DNA of 64,000 nt. Source: Corynebacterium afermentans subsp. afermentans. GTDB taxonomy: Bacteria; Actinomycetota; Actinomycetes; Mycobacteriales; Mycobacteriaceae. The notes under the pieces were generated by a model that was not told where the DNA came from, did no database searches, and was given only the letters and a program-made list of their open reading frames with translations. This document shows, one piece after another, positions 12,015 through 20,983 of this stretch. Location: contig NZ_CP046606.1 in the NCBI RefSeq assembly GCF_030408355.1, positions 2,046,001 to 2,110,000 on the forward strand, given 5' to 3'. Position numbers and translations under genes: made by a program. Position 1 is the stretch's first letter; every line of letters begins with the position of its first letter.

Positions 12015-12557
12015 AAAAATTCCCTTCGAGAGAGGTATTAGAGAGACATGAAGCCTGACCCAGTTCCGCAACAAACACGCACCTGTCGCATAGGGTCAAC
12101 ACGATCATCGTAAGAAACAAGACGCACGTTCACAATGCGGTTTCCAGATAACATTCATCGATCGCCAATTTTTCCGTAAGATCGGCACTTCTTTTACACT
12201 TGTCTCACCTGGTACTTTCCGGATTTGCGCAACATGTGTACATAAAATGATCACACATCATAAGCTAATGGTGTGATATGAAAACAATCCCCATTACGTC
12301 ACATCGCACACCCAACCCTCGACCCCACCCGGGTACGGCAGTCTCAAAACCGGTCGCCACACAGGCTCCCACCTGCATACTTGTTCACGTATCCACAACT
12401 ACACCGTCAACGCCGCGCCACCGAGCATCCAACAAGGCAGGTCAAAACACTGAAATATTGTTAAGATTTTTGCGCTTACCCGAAAACGGGGGCGAAAACG
12501 CCGAAAGGCGCCTGCAAAACAGTCGCCTTTTCACCCCCAAACCCCCTTTGGAACGTG
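12015..12557. other. Intergenic region between purA and the surface-protein gene
   Basis: It contains the purA terminator (12504-12530) and the minus-strand promoter region of the surface gene. TTGACC at 12094-12099 resembles the -35 of the sister gene, but no good -10 is visible. ATCACAC and GTGTGAT around 12250-12280 form a loose inverted repeat. An open frame from 12278 on the plus strand runs antisense into purA and lacks support. Confidence 0.4.
12504..12530. terminator. purA terminator, possibly bidirectional
   Basis: AAAGGCG at 12504-12510 pairs with CGCCTTT at 12524-12530; an inner CTG/CAG stem surrounds a CAAAA loop. T or A runs on both sides make it usable from either strand. It lies 28 bases past the purA stop codon. 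Confidence 0.8.
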
Positions 12558-13847
12558 CTACCGCTCCATCACGTCGTGGCGCACGATGGTCTGGTCGCGT
12601 CCGGGGCCGACGCCGATGCAGGAGATCGGCGCGCCGGAGAGCTCCTCAAGTCGCAGCACGTAATCCTGGGCCTTCTGTGGCAGCTCATCAAACGTACGGC
12701 ACTCGGTGATGTCCTCGTCCCAGGCCGGCATGGTCTCGTAGATCGGCTCGGCGTGGTGGAAGTCGGTTTGGGTGAGCGGCATTTCGTCGAAACGCTTGCC
12801 GTCCACGTCGTAGGCCACACAGATGGGGATCTCCCCGATGCCGGTGAGCACATCCAGCTTGGTCAGGAACAGGTCGGTGAAGCCGTTGACGCGGGAGGCG
12901 TAGCGCGCGATCACGCTGTCGTACCAGCCGGTGCGGCGGACACGCCCGGTGTTCACACCCACCTCGCCGCCGGTGACCTGGAGGAACTCGCCCCACTTAT
13001 CAAACAGTTCCGTCGGGAACGGGCCGGCACCCACGCGGGTGGTGTACGCCTTCACAATGCCCAGCACCCCGGCGATGCGGGTCGGGCCGATTCCGGAGCC
13101 CACGCAGGCGCCGCCTGCTGTGGGGTTGGAGGACGTGACAAACGGGTAGGTGCCGTGGTCCACATCCAGCATCGTGGCCTGGCCGCCTTCCATGAGGACG
13201 TGCTCGCCGCGGTCCAGGGCGTCGTTAAGCACACGCTCCGCGTCGATGACCATGGGCGCGAGACGCTCGCCGTAGCGGCCGAAGTAGTCCATCGTCTCCT
13301 CCACGGAGATCGCGCGGCGGTTGTACATCTTCACCAGCATCTGGTTCTTCACGTCCAGCGCGGACTCGATCTTCTGGCGCAGGATGGACTCGTCGAAAAT
13401 GTCCTGCACGCGCAAGCCCACGCGCGCGACCTTGTCGGCATAGGTGGGGCCAATACCGCGGCCGGTGGTGCCGATGGCGCGCTTGCCCAAGAAGCGCTCC
13501 TGCACGCGGTCCAGCTGCTGGTGGTACGGCGCCACCATGTGCGCGTTGGCCGAGACCTTCAGGCGCGAGGCGTTGGCGCCGCGGTCCTCGAGCCCGTCGA
13601 TCTCCTCGAACAGCGCCTCCAGGTTCACCACCACGCCGTTGCCAAGGATCGGGGTGGCGTTCTCGCTGAGCACGCCGGCGGGCAGGAGCTTCAGCTCGTA
13701 TTTCTCCCCGCCCACCACAACGGTGTGGCCCGCGTTGTTGCCGCCGTTGGGTTTCACTACGTAATCGACCTTGCCGCCGAGGATGTCGGTTGCCTTGCCT
13801 TTGCCCTCGTCGCCCCACTGGGCGCCCACAATGATGATGGCGGACAT
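12558..13847 (-). CDS. purA: Adenylosuccinate synthetase
   Basis: The 429-residue enzyme joins IMP and aspartate using GTP, the first committed step to AMP, in the cytosol. The start [18 protein letters not shown] is the family's N-terminal signature, with the GDEGKGK phosphate loop at residues 12-18; this fixes ATG 13845-13847 even though the frame is open for 64 codons more. Later motifs include NNAGHT, a [10 protein letters not shown] segment and the C-terminal [10 protein letters not shown]. Length is usual. It is divergent from the next gene with a 52-base gap and ends at a hairpin terminator. Confidence 0.98.
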   Translation of the reverse strand: MSAIIIVGAQWGDEGKGKATDILGGKVDYVVKPNGGNNAGHTVVVGGEKYELKLLPAGVLSENATPILGNGVVVNLEALFEEIDGLEDRGANASRLKVSANAHMVAPYHQQLDRVQERFLGKRAIGTTGRGIGPTYADKVARVGLRVQDIFDESILRQKIESALDVKNQMLVKMYNRRAISVEETMDYFGRYGERLAPMVIDAERVLNDALDRGEHVLMEGGQATMLDVDHGTYPFVTSSNPTAGGACVGSGIGPTRIAGVLGIVKAYTTRVGAGPFPTELFDKWGEFLQVTGGEVGVNTGRVRRTGWYDSVIARYASRVNGFTDLFLTKLDVLTGIGEIPICVAYDVDGKRFDEMPLTQTDFHHAEPIYETMPAWDEDITECRTFDELPQKAQDYVLRLEELSGAPISCIGVGPGRDQTIVRHDVMER

Positions 13848-13899
13848 CGCACACTCCTTATATATGGCGCAATAACGGCCATATTGTAGCGTGAGCGCC

Positions 13900-14694
13900 A
13901 TGCGGCTCATCCACTGCGCGTGCGGCGACGCGCCCGTCATCCCCGGCGCCCAGCGCTTCGACCTTCCCCAGCACCCCAGCCAGCGGGAACTGAAGTTTCT
14001 GGCGCAGATCGCCCGCGAAGTGTTGCCGGAGGATCCCACCCCATCTTTGGATGAGATTCAGGCAAGCCCGAACGTGTCCCACCTCGGCGAGCCGGCGTTT
14101 GCACCCCAGCGCCCCGCAGAGCCAGTGCGCGTGATTGTTTCCGGCGATGATCGCGCGCTCGGCCTCGTGCTCACCCGCCTCATGCGGGCGGATGTGATGT
14201 GGGTGGAGGTCGGTTACGTGCCCGTCGATAAGCACTCGCCCGCAGCGCTCGTGTGGGGCGCAGGCGATATAGCACTCGCGGTTGAGGGCGCGGTGCGGCC
14301 GATGCCGTGCGTGCGCACGGACTTCGGCGAGGCGGTTGCGGGGTCCGCGGAGCTCTACACCGGCGACGGGTCGGCGCCCTACGTAGGCGAAATTGTCGTG
14401 GATTCGGAGGTGCTCGTCGGCGGCGACGAGTACGGCGCACGGCTGGTGCCCACCGTGGACGCGCCCGGGCTGGTCGCGGTCCCGTTTGTCAGCCCGCTGG
14501 TGCCCACGCGCCGCTTCTTCCGGCGACTACCCGTGCGCCGCACTGACTCCTCCCGGGTGCTCGCGGGCCGCGCGCTGCAATCCGGGGGCGAGGAAATTGC
14601 CGTACTTATCGACGGCATTCTGCGCCCCCGCCCCGTTTCGCGGGTCACCTTTTACCGCCATTTACGCGACATCCAGAGCGTGCGAGAGTCTTAA
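13900..14694 (+). CDS. Conserved hypothetical protein next to purA
   Basis: A 264-residue soluble protein that I cannot assign to a family. It begins [23 protein letters not shown] 13900 is preferred, but GTG 13891 is in frame. Neither has a clear ribosome-binding site. The ATG is preceded by a TATTGTA box at 13883-13889, so a leaderless transcript is possible. No signal peptide or membrane segment is visible. The C-terminal half is rich in V, R and D, with [23 protein letters not shown]. Two copies of the iterated 12-mer (one imperfect, 14603-14614) lie within it. Divergent from purA. Function unknown. Confidence 0.75.
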   Translation: MRLIHCACGDAPVIPGAQRFDLPQHPSQRELKFLAQIAREVLPEDPTPSLDEIQASPNVSHLGEPAFAPQRPAEPVRVIVSGDDRALGLVLTRLMRADVMWVEVGYVPVDKHSPAALVWGAGDIALAVEGAVRPMPCVRTDFGEAVAGSAELYTGDGSAPYVGEIVVDSEVLVGGDEYGARLVPTVDAPGLVAVPFVSPLVPTRRFFRRLPVRRTDSSRVLAGRALQSGGEEIAVLIDGILRPRPVSRVTFYRHLRDIQSVRES

Positions 14695-15021
14695 ATCCCT
14701 AAACGTGATTTATCTCACAGTGGGATTTTTGTGGCGTTTGGTTAGCGTTTCGTTACCTCGTCGGTATTTGAAAGTGTTGTAGGTTTTTTCGTTTTCGGTG
14801 CCGTCGATAGGCAAATGCCCACGTCACAGACACATTTAAGGGGCTACCTGAAACTGGGAGGTTTGTCGCTCGAACTTTTGTTCAGTGACCCAAATTTGGA
14901 CGACCGTCCAGACGTAGGGGCGGGGCCTTCCCTACATTCGGATTTGTTCCCGCAAGGACCGCTTCAGACGGGAAACGCGGGGCACGACAAATCTACTAGC
15001 CGAAATCTTTAAGGAGAAATC
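14695..15021. other. Upstream region of the PRC-barrel/DUF2382 gene
   Basis: This 327-base gap contains a T-rich stretch (14781-14800), a 12-mer copy at 14802-14813 and, just before the start codon, the strong ribosome-binding site AAGGAG at 15011-15016. The length suggests a regulated promoter or long leader, but I see no confident promoter or riboswitch fold. Confidence 0.4.
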
Positions 15022-15882
15022 ATGGCTGACTTCAACCGCATCGAGGACCTGGCAAACGCTACCGCTTACGACGTCGACGGCGACAAGGTTGGCGGCGTCA
15101 AGGACGTTTACGTCAACGACACCACCGGCCAGCCGGACTTCGTTTCCGTCAACCACGGCCTCTTCGGCGGCGGCGACTCCATCGTTCCGCTGCGCGGCCA
15201 CACCCTGCGTGATGGCGAGCTGCACCTCGCATTCCAGAAGGACCGCATCGAGGACGCTCCGGATCTGGACGAGAACGGCCACCTCACCACCGAGGACCAG
15301 GACGCGTTCTACCGCCACTACGGCCTGGAGAACACCCAGGACGTGACCACCTACGAGACCGGTAACCGCTTCGCAGAGACCGGCGCCGCAGGTGCTGCTG
15401 GCGCAGGTGCTGGTTACGCAGCTGGCGAGCGCACCGACGTCGACACCGAGCGTCGCGACGTTGTCGACGCTGACCGCCGCGATGTCGCTGACAACGACGA
15501 GATCATCCGCTCCGAGGAGCAGCTGAACGTCTCCAAGGACCGCGTCGAAACCGGCGAGGTTCGCCTGCGCAAGTACGTTGTCAACGAGACCGAGAACGTT
15601 GAGGTTCCGGTTGAGCGCGAAGAGGTCCGCGTTGTCCGCGAGCCGATCACCGACGCTGACCGCGCCAACTACGACGGCAACATCGGCGAGCAGGAAGCCT
15701 CCGTCACCCTCTCCGAGGACCGCGTGAACGTCTCCAAGGAGTCCGTCCCGGTGGAGAAGGTCTCCCTGGAGAAGGACACCGTCCGCGACACCGAGACCGT
15801 CTCCGAGGAGGTCCGCAAGGAGCGCTTCGAGACCGACGGCGTTGTCGAGGGCGACGTCGAGGGCGACATCAACAAGCGCTAA
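15022..15882 (+). CDS. PRC-barrel and DUF2382 (YsnF/AvaK-type) stress protein
   Basis: The 286-residue acidic protein starts at ATG 15022 after AAGGAG. Residues about 8-80 form a PRC-barrel domain (AYDVDGDKVGGVKDVYVND...). A short Ala/Gly linker follows (115-135). Residues about 160-275 form the DUF2382 domain (EEQLNVSKDRVETGEVRLRKYV, with EEVRVVREPI). DUF2382 proteins are linked to stress and photosynthesis-associated responses in bacteria, but the biochemical role is unknown. Codon usage is strongly biased (GAC, CGC, GTC), typical of a highly expressed gene. It stands alone between a long leader and a strong terminator. Confidence 0.9.
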   Translation: MADFNRIEDLANATAYDVDGDKVGGVKDVYVNDTTGQPDFVSVNHGLFGGGDSIVPLRGHTLRDGELHLAFQKDRIEDAPDLDENGHLTTEDQDAFYRHYGLENTQDVTTYETGNRFAETGAAGAAGAGAGYAAGERTDVDTERRDVVDADRRDVADNDEIIRSEEQLNVSKDRVETGEVRLRKYVVNETENVEVPVEREEVRVVREPITDADRANYDGNIGEQEASVTLSEDRVNVSKESVPVEKVSLEKDTVRDTETVSEEVRKERFETDGVVEGDVEGDINKR

Positions 15883-15887
15883 ACACT

Positions 15888-15910
15888 GAGCGCTTGAGCG
15901 CTTGAGCGCT
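15888..15910. repeat. GAGCGCTT tandem repeat, three copies
   Basis: GAGCGCTT is repeated just after the stop codon, ending in a partial third copy. AGCGCT is itself palindromic, so the run can fold. It lies directly before the terminator. Confidence 0.8.
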
Positions 15911-15921
15911 AGACGCCTCAA

Positions 15922-15955
15922 ACCCCGGCTGGGTTTTCCTCCCAGCCGGGGTTTT
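15922..15955 (+). terminator. Strong rho-independent terminator
   Basis: CCCCGGCTGGG at 15923-15933 pairs perfectly with CCCAGCCGGGG at 15941-15951, loop TTTTCCT, followed by TTTT. Confidence 0.95.
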
Positions 15956-16059
15956 CGCTGTGCATGGGGGCGGGGGTGGGCGGCGCGGAAGACGGGGCGC
16001 AACGGTGCCGCGCATCGCGAGCACCGCCGACGAGAGCGAGCGCACCGCCCCCAGGCGCG

Positions 16060-17232
16060 CTAGTCGAAGTCGAAGGCTTCCGGCTCTACCTTCGGTGTCT
16101 TCGAGGTTGGCGCAAGCGCCGCGAGCGCTGACTCGTTGGACATGCCGCACACCATCAGCAGATCCACGATCAAGGACCGCGTCTGCGCCAAGACGGCGTA
16201 CGCGGACAGCACGCCGTCTTCCGGGATGACATCCATGCCAGCCTCCTGAGCAGCCTGACGCAGCTCGTTGACGCACTTCGGGATCACGGTGGCCTGGGTG
16301 ACGCGAGAGTTGACGTCGTAGACCTCGGAAAGTTCCAGGCACACCTGGGAAAGGGTGTCCAGGAGTTGGATTTGGGCGGAGGTAGCGGAATCGTTGTCGT
16401 CGGCAAGCACGCCCGCCCTACGCGCCAACACACGAGTCGTGCGCACCGCATTATCGACGGGCGGGATCACGCGCGCGAGCGAATTGATGTAGCGGCGCGT
16501 ACCCCACAAAAATGGCGAGACTCGCGACGTCTCCTGGCCAGCCTTGATGGCAGCGGCGAGGTCGTCGATGCCGGTCTGAGTGCCGCGGATCAGGTCGAGA
16601 GCTTCGTCGATGCTCGCAGGATCGTTGTCGCGCAATCCGTCCGAGACGTCGTCGAGCACCGACGACATGATGCCCAACACCTTGGACACCTCCGCACGCG
16701 CCGACTGCATCGGCGCCTGAGGGATCAGCGCGATAGTCGCCAACGCGACCAGGCAGCCGATGATCGCGTCCACGGTGCGGTCAATACCCGTGACTTCAGC
16801 GTCCGGCGGCATGATCGTGGCGATCAGGATCGCACCGATCGCGGCCTGGTTGTTCACCAGGATCGAACTGGACAGAAACGACGCAATAAGCAGCGATCCG
16901 GCGACGATGACCGCGATCTGCCAGCCGCCGTCGCCGAGCCGGTAGAAGATGAGGTCGCCCACTAAAACGCCGAGGATGCAGCCGAGCGCCATATCCAGAG
17001 ACTTGGAAACGCGATCTCCGCCCGTCATACCAATAATGATGACCACGCTGATCGGGGCGAAAAACGGGCGCGGGTGGCCGGCAACGTCGCGTGCCAAGAA
17101 ATAGGCCAAGCCGGCCGCGAGACCGATCTGCAGAATCGGGAGCAGACGCTTGCGCACACGCTTCAAGCGCGCCTGCACCGACTTATCCACATGTTGAAGA
17201 CGCTCCCGCGTACCCATCCTCTGCTTCGCCAT
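16060..17232 (-). CDS. FUSC-type (aromatic acid exporter-like) integral membrane protein
   Basis: The 390-residue protein starts at ATG 17230-17232 (MAKQRMGTRERLQHVDKSVQ). A basic N-terminus is followed by several membrane segments between about 35 and 175 (ILQIGLAAGLAYFLARDVAG; FFAPISVVIIIGM; IAVIVAGSLLIASFLSSSIL; IIGCLVALATIALIP), then a helical cytosolic half of about 210 residues. The HPRPFFAPISVVIIIGMT motif fits the FUSC/ArAE_1 family, whose members export aromatic acids or other small organics. Substrate unknown. It lies downstream of fba but is separated by a terminator, so it has its own promoter. Confidence 0.85.
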   Translation of the reverse strand: MAKQRMGTRERLQHVDKSVQARLKRVRKRLLPILQIGLAAGLAYFLARDVAGHPRPFFAPISVVIIIGMTGGDRVSKSLDMALGCILGVLVGDLIFYRLGDGGWQIAVIVAGSLLIASFLSSSILVNNQAAIGAILIATIMPPDAEVTGIDRTVDAIIGCLVALATIALIPQAPMQSARAEVSKVLGIMSSVLDDVSDGLRDNDPASIDEALDLIRGTQTGIDDLAAAIKAGQETSRVSPFLWGTRRYINSLARVIPPVDNAVRTTRVLARRAGVLADDNDSATSAQIQLLDTLSQVCLELSEVYDVNSRVTQATVIPKCVNELRQAAQEAGMDVIPEDGVLSAYAVLAQTRSLIVDLLMVCGMSNESALAALAPTSKTPKVEPEAFDFD

Positions 17233-17277
17233 GGTTAGACAGTCTAGGCGGGAGGGCAACTGGATCCGGGCAAAGGA

Positions 17278-17304
17278 AAAACCTCCGGGGAGGGCCGGAG
17301 GTTT
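17278..17304 (-). terminator. fba terminator
   Basis: ACCTCCGG at 17281-17288 pairs with CCGGAGGT at 17295-17302. On the minus strand it is followed by a TTTTTCC tract, about 20 bases past the fba stop. A 12-mer copy begins at 17305, on the fba side. Confidence 0.9.
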
Positions 17305-17324
17305 CGTCGATAAGCAAAGAGTGC

Positions 17325-18359
17325 TTACTTGGACACGGACTTCCCCACGGAGTGGAGGTCCTGGCACGCCTCGATGACGCGCTCGGACATGGCCTGCTCG
17401 GCCTTCTTCAGGTACGAGCGCGGGTCGTAGGTCTTCTTGTTGCCCACCTCGCCGTCGATCTTGAGCACACCGTCGTAGTTGGAGAACATGTGGGCCGCGA
17501 CCGGGCGGGTGAACGCGTACTGGGTGTCGGTGTCCACGTTCATCTTGATCACGCCGTAGCGCAGGGACTCCTCGATCTTCTCCTTCTCCGAACCGGAGCC
17601 GCCGTGGAAAACGAAGTCGAAGGACTGGGCGCCCTCGTCCAGGCCCAGCTTGCGGGCGGCGACCTTCTGGCCCATGTCCAGCACCTCCGGGCGCAGCTTC
17701 ACGTTGCCCGGCTTGTACACGCCGTGGACGTTGCCGAACGTAGCCGCCAGCAGGTAGCGGCCGTTCTCGCCGGTGCCGAGGGCGTCAACGGTCTTCTCAA
17801 AATCTGCCTCGGTGGTGTACAGGTTCGCGCCGGCCTTCGCCTCAACGCCGTCCTCTTCGCCACCGACGACACCGATCTCCACCTCGAGGATGATGTTCGC
17901 GGCCTTCGCCTTCGCAAGCAGCTCCTGGGCGATCTCCAGGTTCTCGTCGATCGGCACCGCGGAGCCGTCCCACATGTGGGACTGGAACAGCGGCAGCTCG
18001 CCGCGGTCCACGCGCTCCTGGGAAAGGGCGATAAGCGGACGGACGTAGTCGTCCAGCACTTCCTTCTGGCAGTGGTCAGTGTGCAGCGCGATGTTGACGT
18101 CGTAGTGCTGCGCCACCTCGTGCGCGAACGCCGCCAGCGCCTTTGCGCCCGCAACCTTATTCTTCACGCCCAGGCCGGAACCGAACTCAGCGCCGCCGAG
18201 GGAGAACTGGATGATGCCGTCAGACTCCGCCTCAGCGAAACCCTTGATTGCCGCGTTGATGGTCTCCGACGAGGTGCAGTTGATCGCCGGGAACGCGAAG
18301 CCGCCCTTCTTGGCGGTGTCCAGCATCTGGTTGTAGACCTCGGGGGTTGCGATAGGCAT
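17325..18359 (-). CDS. fba: Fructose-bisphosphate aldolase, class II
   Basis: The 344-residue cytosolic zinc enzyme cleaves fructose 1,6-bisphosphate to the two triose phosphates in glycolysis and works in reverse in gluconeogenesis. HTDHC at residues 93-97 carries metal-binding and catalytic residues. FVFHGGSGS near 250 is the phosphate-binding glycine loop, and YGVIKMNVDTDTQYAF follows. Length matches class II enzymes. Start MPIATPEVYNQML is standard. The gene follows the GH76 gene by 48 bases on the same strand and may be cotranscribed. Strongly biased codon usage suggests high expression. Confidence 0.98.
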   Translation of the reverse strand: MPIATPEVYNQMLDTAKKGGFAFPAINCTSSETINAAIKGFAEAESDGIIQFSLGGAEFGSGLGVKNKVAGAKALAAFAHEVAQHYDVNIALHTDHCQKEVLDDYVRPLIALSQERVDRGELPLFQSHMWDGSAVPIDENLEIAQELLAKAKAANIILEVEIGVVGGEEDGVEAKAGANLYTTEADFEKTVDALGTGENGRYLLAATFGNVHGVYKPGNVKLRPEVLDMGQKVAARKLGLDEGAQSFDFVFHGGSGSEKEKIEESLRYGVIKMNVDTDTQYAFTRPVAAHMFSNYDGVLKIDGEVGNKKTYDPRSYLKKAEQAMSERVIEACQDLHSVGKSVSK

Positions 18360-18407
18360 GGAAATCCTCCTGCTAGGGGTTGCAGTTACGTCCCCAGTAT
18401 GCCCGTT

Positions 18408-19604
18408 TTACGCCTGCGCTGCAGCCACCCTCGCCGCCGCCTCCAGCAGCATCCAGCCGGAAAGTTGGACGGACAGGTCGCGCTCGTCGATACGCACAAG
18501 CCCCACCGCCTCGCTTATCGACGAAGGCCCGAGCCCGTAGTTGTGCGGCAACTTCGCATCCTGCGTCCACTCCGCGGCGAACACCGGCAAACCGTCCACC
18601 TCAAGGCGGTGCGACCACAGCGAATCCGCCGACTGCATAACCAGTCGCGCCGCGATCTTGCGGGTGGCGATGTTCTCCTTCGAATCCGCCGGCAGCCGCA
18701 GCGCCACCTCCGCCAGGTAGCGTGCGAGGATGCCCTTGAACAGGCCGCCGTCGCCCTCCCCGGACTCCTCCGGCGGGCTCAGCAACACACCCTGCGGGGT
18801 GGCCAGGTTCAGCGCCACCGACTGCACGATCGCGCGGATGTGGGTGATGTAGAACATCGACGCGTCCGCGCGCTCCGAGTAGACGAAGGAATCGATCTGC
18901 TCGTTGTACGCCAGGCCAACGTCCTCACGCAGCGCGAGTGCGATTTCCAGGCTCGCACCAAGTGCGGTGCCCTGGTTGTACGTGTAAATCTTATCCACGA
19001 CCTCCGGTCCGCTCATGCGCATCCGAATGCCATCGTCGAGCAGGCCGTCCTCGCGCACCAGATTGTCAAAGATCCAGTCCACAATCTCACGCGCCTTATC
19101 CAGCCTGCCCGTGCGGGCGAACAGCAAAGCCGCAGTGGCATTCGACGGCACGTTGTAGAACGTCTCGCCGCTGCGCCAGGGCAGCACGCCGGTGACCGGG
19201 TCGATGCCCGCGAGCAGGTCAAACTCCAGATCATCCAAGTGGCGGTTGCGCTTGATGCCGCCGATGCGGGTCGCGCGGTTCCACGCCAGTGCCAACCACG
19301 CCTTGTCGTCGTAGTGGACGTTGGTGAGCAGCTTGCCCCGGTTGCGGCGCTGCACCCCGCGCAACGTGTCCGCGATCCGGCGGCGGCGGGTCTTGGTTTC
19401 CCGGCGGGTAGCGGCGTCGACCTGACAATCCAGGTACTGCGCCTGCCACCAGTAGTGCCAGTGCCAAAACAAACGGTCTTTGGGGCCCGGCGGCCACGTC
19501 ACCACCGCCAGATTCGTTTTGGGCAAGCCCCAGAGCTTTTGCGCGTGGCGTTCATTTACGGCAGATTCAGCCAGGTCAGCGCGGTGCGCCCACGTTTCCG
19601 GCAC
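18408..19604 (-). CDS. Glycoside hydrolase family 76-like protein (alpha-1,6-mannanase family)
   Basis: With GTG 19602-19604 as start the protein has 398 residues (VPETWAHRADLAESAVNERH...). I prefer this start because GAGGAG lies six bases upstream. A further GTG at 19667 adds 21 residues but has no ribosome-binding site. WAHRADLAESAVNERHAQKLWGLP, NVHYDDKAWLALAW, FYNVPSNATAALLFAR and LLDDGIRMR resemble GH76 proteins, which cleave alpha-1,6-mannose chains; the paired aspartates are candidate catalytic residues. There is no signal peptide, so any role in mannan, lipomannan or other glycan turnover would be cytosolic or via an unusual route. It precedes fba. Confidence 0.8.
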   Translation of the reverse strand: MPETWAHRADLAESAVNERHAQKLWGLPKTNLAVVTWPPGPKDRLFWHWHYWWQAQYLDCQVDAATRRETKTRRRRIADTLRGVQRRNRGKLLTNVHYDDKAWLALAWNRATRIGGIKRNRHLDDLEFDLLAGIDPVTGVLPWRSGETFYNVPSNATAALLFARTGRLDKAREIVDWIFDNLVREDGLLDDGIRMRMSGPEVVDKIYTYNQGTALGASLEIALALREDVGLAYNEQIDSFVYSERADASMFYITHIRAIVQSVALNLATPQGVLLSPPEESGEGDGGLFKGILARYLAEVALRLPADSKENIATRKIAARLVMQSADSLWSHRLEVDGLPVFAAEWTQDAKLPHNYGLGPSSISEAVGLVRIDERDLSVQLSGWMLLEAAARVAAAQA

Positions 19605-19778
19605 AGGGGACTCCTCAAGTTCAAACGGTTCGTACCTATATTGCCAGAGGCACCGGTTTCGTTTCACCGGTTCTGGCGGGTTTTAGGGGTTCTGGCCGCC
19701 CAGCTAAACGAAACGCGTAAAAGTTGACATCCGAGACGGTTGTCCAACTTTAAACGGAAGGGGCCGCCAGCGAGATCC

Positions 19779-20459
19779 CTACCAGGCTTGGGAGAGGTCC
19801 GCGTGCTGGCGGACCCAGGCGTGCATGGCGATGCCGGCGGCCACCCCCGCGTTGATGGAGCGGGTGGAGCCGAACTGAGCGATCGAGCAGGTCATCACCG
19901 ACGCCTGCTGGGCGGCTTCGGTCACACCCGGGCCTTCCTGGCCGAACAGCAGGACGCACTCGCGGGGAAGCTCGGCGGTCTCCAGCGGCATGGAGCCGGG
20001 AGTGTTGTCGATAGCGACCACCGGTATGGCCTCCGCGGCGGCCCATTCCATGAGGTCGGCGACGGTTTCGTGGTGGCGGATGTGCTGGTAGCGGTCCGTG
20101 ACCATGGCGCCGCGCCGGTTCCACCGCTTGCGCCCGACAATGTGCACCTCGCGGGCCAAAAAGGCGTTGGCGGTGCGCACAACGGTGCCGATGTTCATGT
20201 CGTTTTCGAAGTTCTCGATGGCCACGTGGAAGGGGTGGCGGCGCTGGTCAAGGTCCTCCACGACCGCGTCCAGCGACCAGTAGCGGTACGCGTCGACGAC
20301 GTTGCGGCGGTCGCCGTCGCGGAGAAACTCCGGGTCGTAGCGGGGGCCTTCGGGCCACTGCCCCTCCCAGGGGCCGACGCCGTGGCGGCCTTCGTTCCAC
20401 TCGGTGGGGCCGCGGAGCTCCTCGTTGGACGAGTTGGACACGTCAGGCAAGTTAGGCAA
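19779..20459 (-). CDS. SpoU/TrmH-family RNA 2'-O-methyltransferase
   Basis: About 226 residues. The SpoU motifs are visible: ENFENDMNIGTVVRTANAF (motif 1), LLFGQEGPGV (motif 2) and SIAQFGSTRSINAGVAAGIAMHAW (motif 3), forming the knotted SAM-binding fold. It should methylate a ribose in rRNA or tRNA; the target is unknown. The first possible start is TTG 20457-20459, overlapping the end of pyrE by 8 bases; GTG 20441 is an alternative. Neither has a strong ribosome-binding site, so translational coupling to pyrE is likely. Confidence 0.9.
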   Translation of the reverse strand: MPNLPDVSNSSNEELRGPTEWNEGRHGVGPWEGQWPEGPRYDPEFLRDGDRRNVVDAYRYWSLDAVVEDLDQRRHPFHVAIENFENDMNIGTVVRTANAFLAREVHIVGRKRWNRRGAMVTDRYQHIRHHETVADLMEWAAAEAIPVVAIDNTPGSMPLETAELPRECVLLFGQEGPGVTEAAQQASVMTCSIAQFGSTRSINAGVAAGIAMHAWVRQHADLSQAW

Positions 20460-20979
20460 GGCCCAGGTCTTCGAGTCCGAGGAGGAAACGGTACTCCAGG
20501 CCGGCGTCGCGGAGCACCTGGTCGGCGCCGGTCGCCCGGTCGACGACGGTGGCCACCGCGACCACCTCGGCGCCCTCCTCGCGGCAGGCCTCGACGGCGG
20601 TCAGCGGCGAGTTGCCGGTGGTGGTGGTGTCCTCGACCACCAGCACGCGCTTGCCCTTGATGGACGGGCCCTCGATACGGCGCTGCATGCCGTGCTTCTT
20701 CGCCTCCTTGCGCACCACAAAAGAGTCGATCGGGCGGCCGGGGGCGTGCATGACGGCGGTGGCCACCGGGTCGGCGCCCAGGGTGAGGCCGCCGACGGCG
20801 TCGAAGTCCAGGTCGTCGGTGAGCTCGCGCAGCAGCTGGCCAATCAGCGGGCTGGCCTCGTGATGCAGCGTCGCGCGGCGCAGATCCACGTAGTAGTCCG
20901 CCTCCTTGCCCGAAGACAGGGTCACCTTGCCGTGCACCACTGCCAGCTCTTTGACCAGATCAGCGAGTTTTTCCTTCAT
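20452..20979 (-). CDS. pyrE: Orotate phosphoribosyltransferase
   Basis: A 175-residue cytosolic enzyme that makes OMP from orotate and PRPP in pyrimidine synthesis. The PRPP loop VLVVEDTTTTGNSPL is near residues 112-126, and SSGKEADYYVDLRR near the N-terminus matches the family's orotate-site region. Start ATG 20977-20979. It sits four bases downstream of a membrane-protein gene and overlaps the methyltransferase gene, suggesting one transcript. Confidence 0.97.
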   Translation of the reverse strand: MKEKLADLVKELAVVHGKVTLSSGKEADYYVDLRRATLHHEASPLIGQLLRELTDDLDFDAVGGLTLGADPVATAVMHAPGRPIDSFVVRKEAKKHGMQRRIEGPSIKGKRVLVVEDTTTTGNSPLTAVEACREEGAEVVAVATVVDRATGADQVLRDAGLEYRFLLGLEDLGLA

Positions 20980-20983
20980 CGTT

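Noticed and set aside
12278..12709. 143-residue plus-strand frame at the purA terminator
   Set aside because: Low-complexity Pro/Thr/His composition, runs through a terminator and antisense into purA.
12555..13889. 444-residue plus-strand frame opposite purA
   Set aside because: Complete antisense overlap with purA, no recognisable motifs.
17091..19727. 878-residue plus-strand open frame opposite fba and the GH76 gene
   Set aside because: Antisense to well-identified genes; an artefact of high-GC codon usage.
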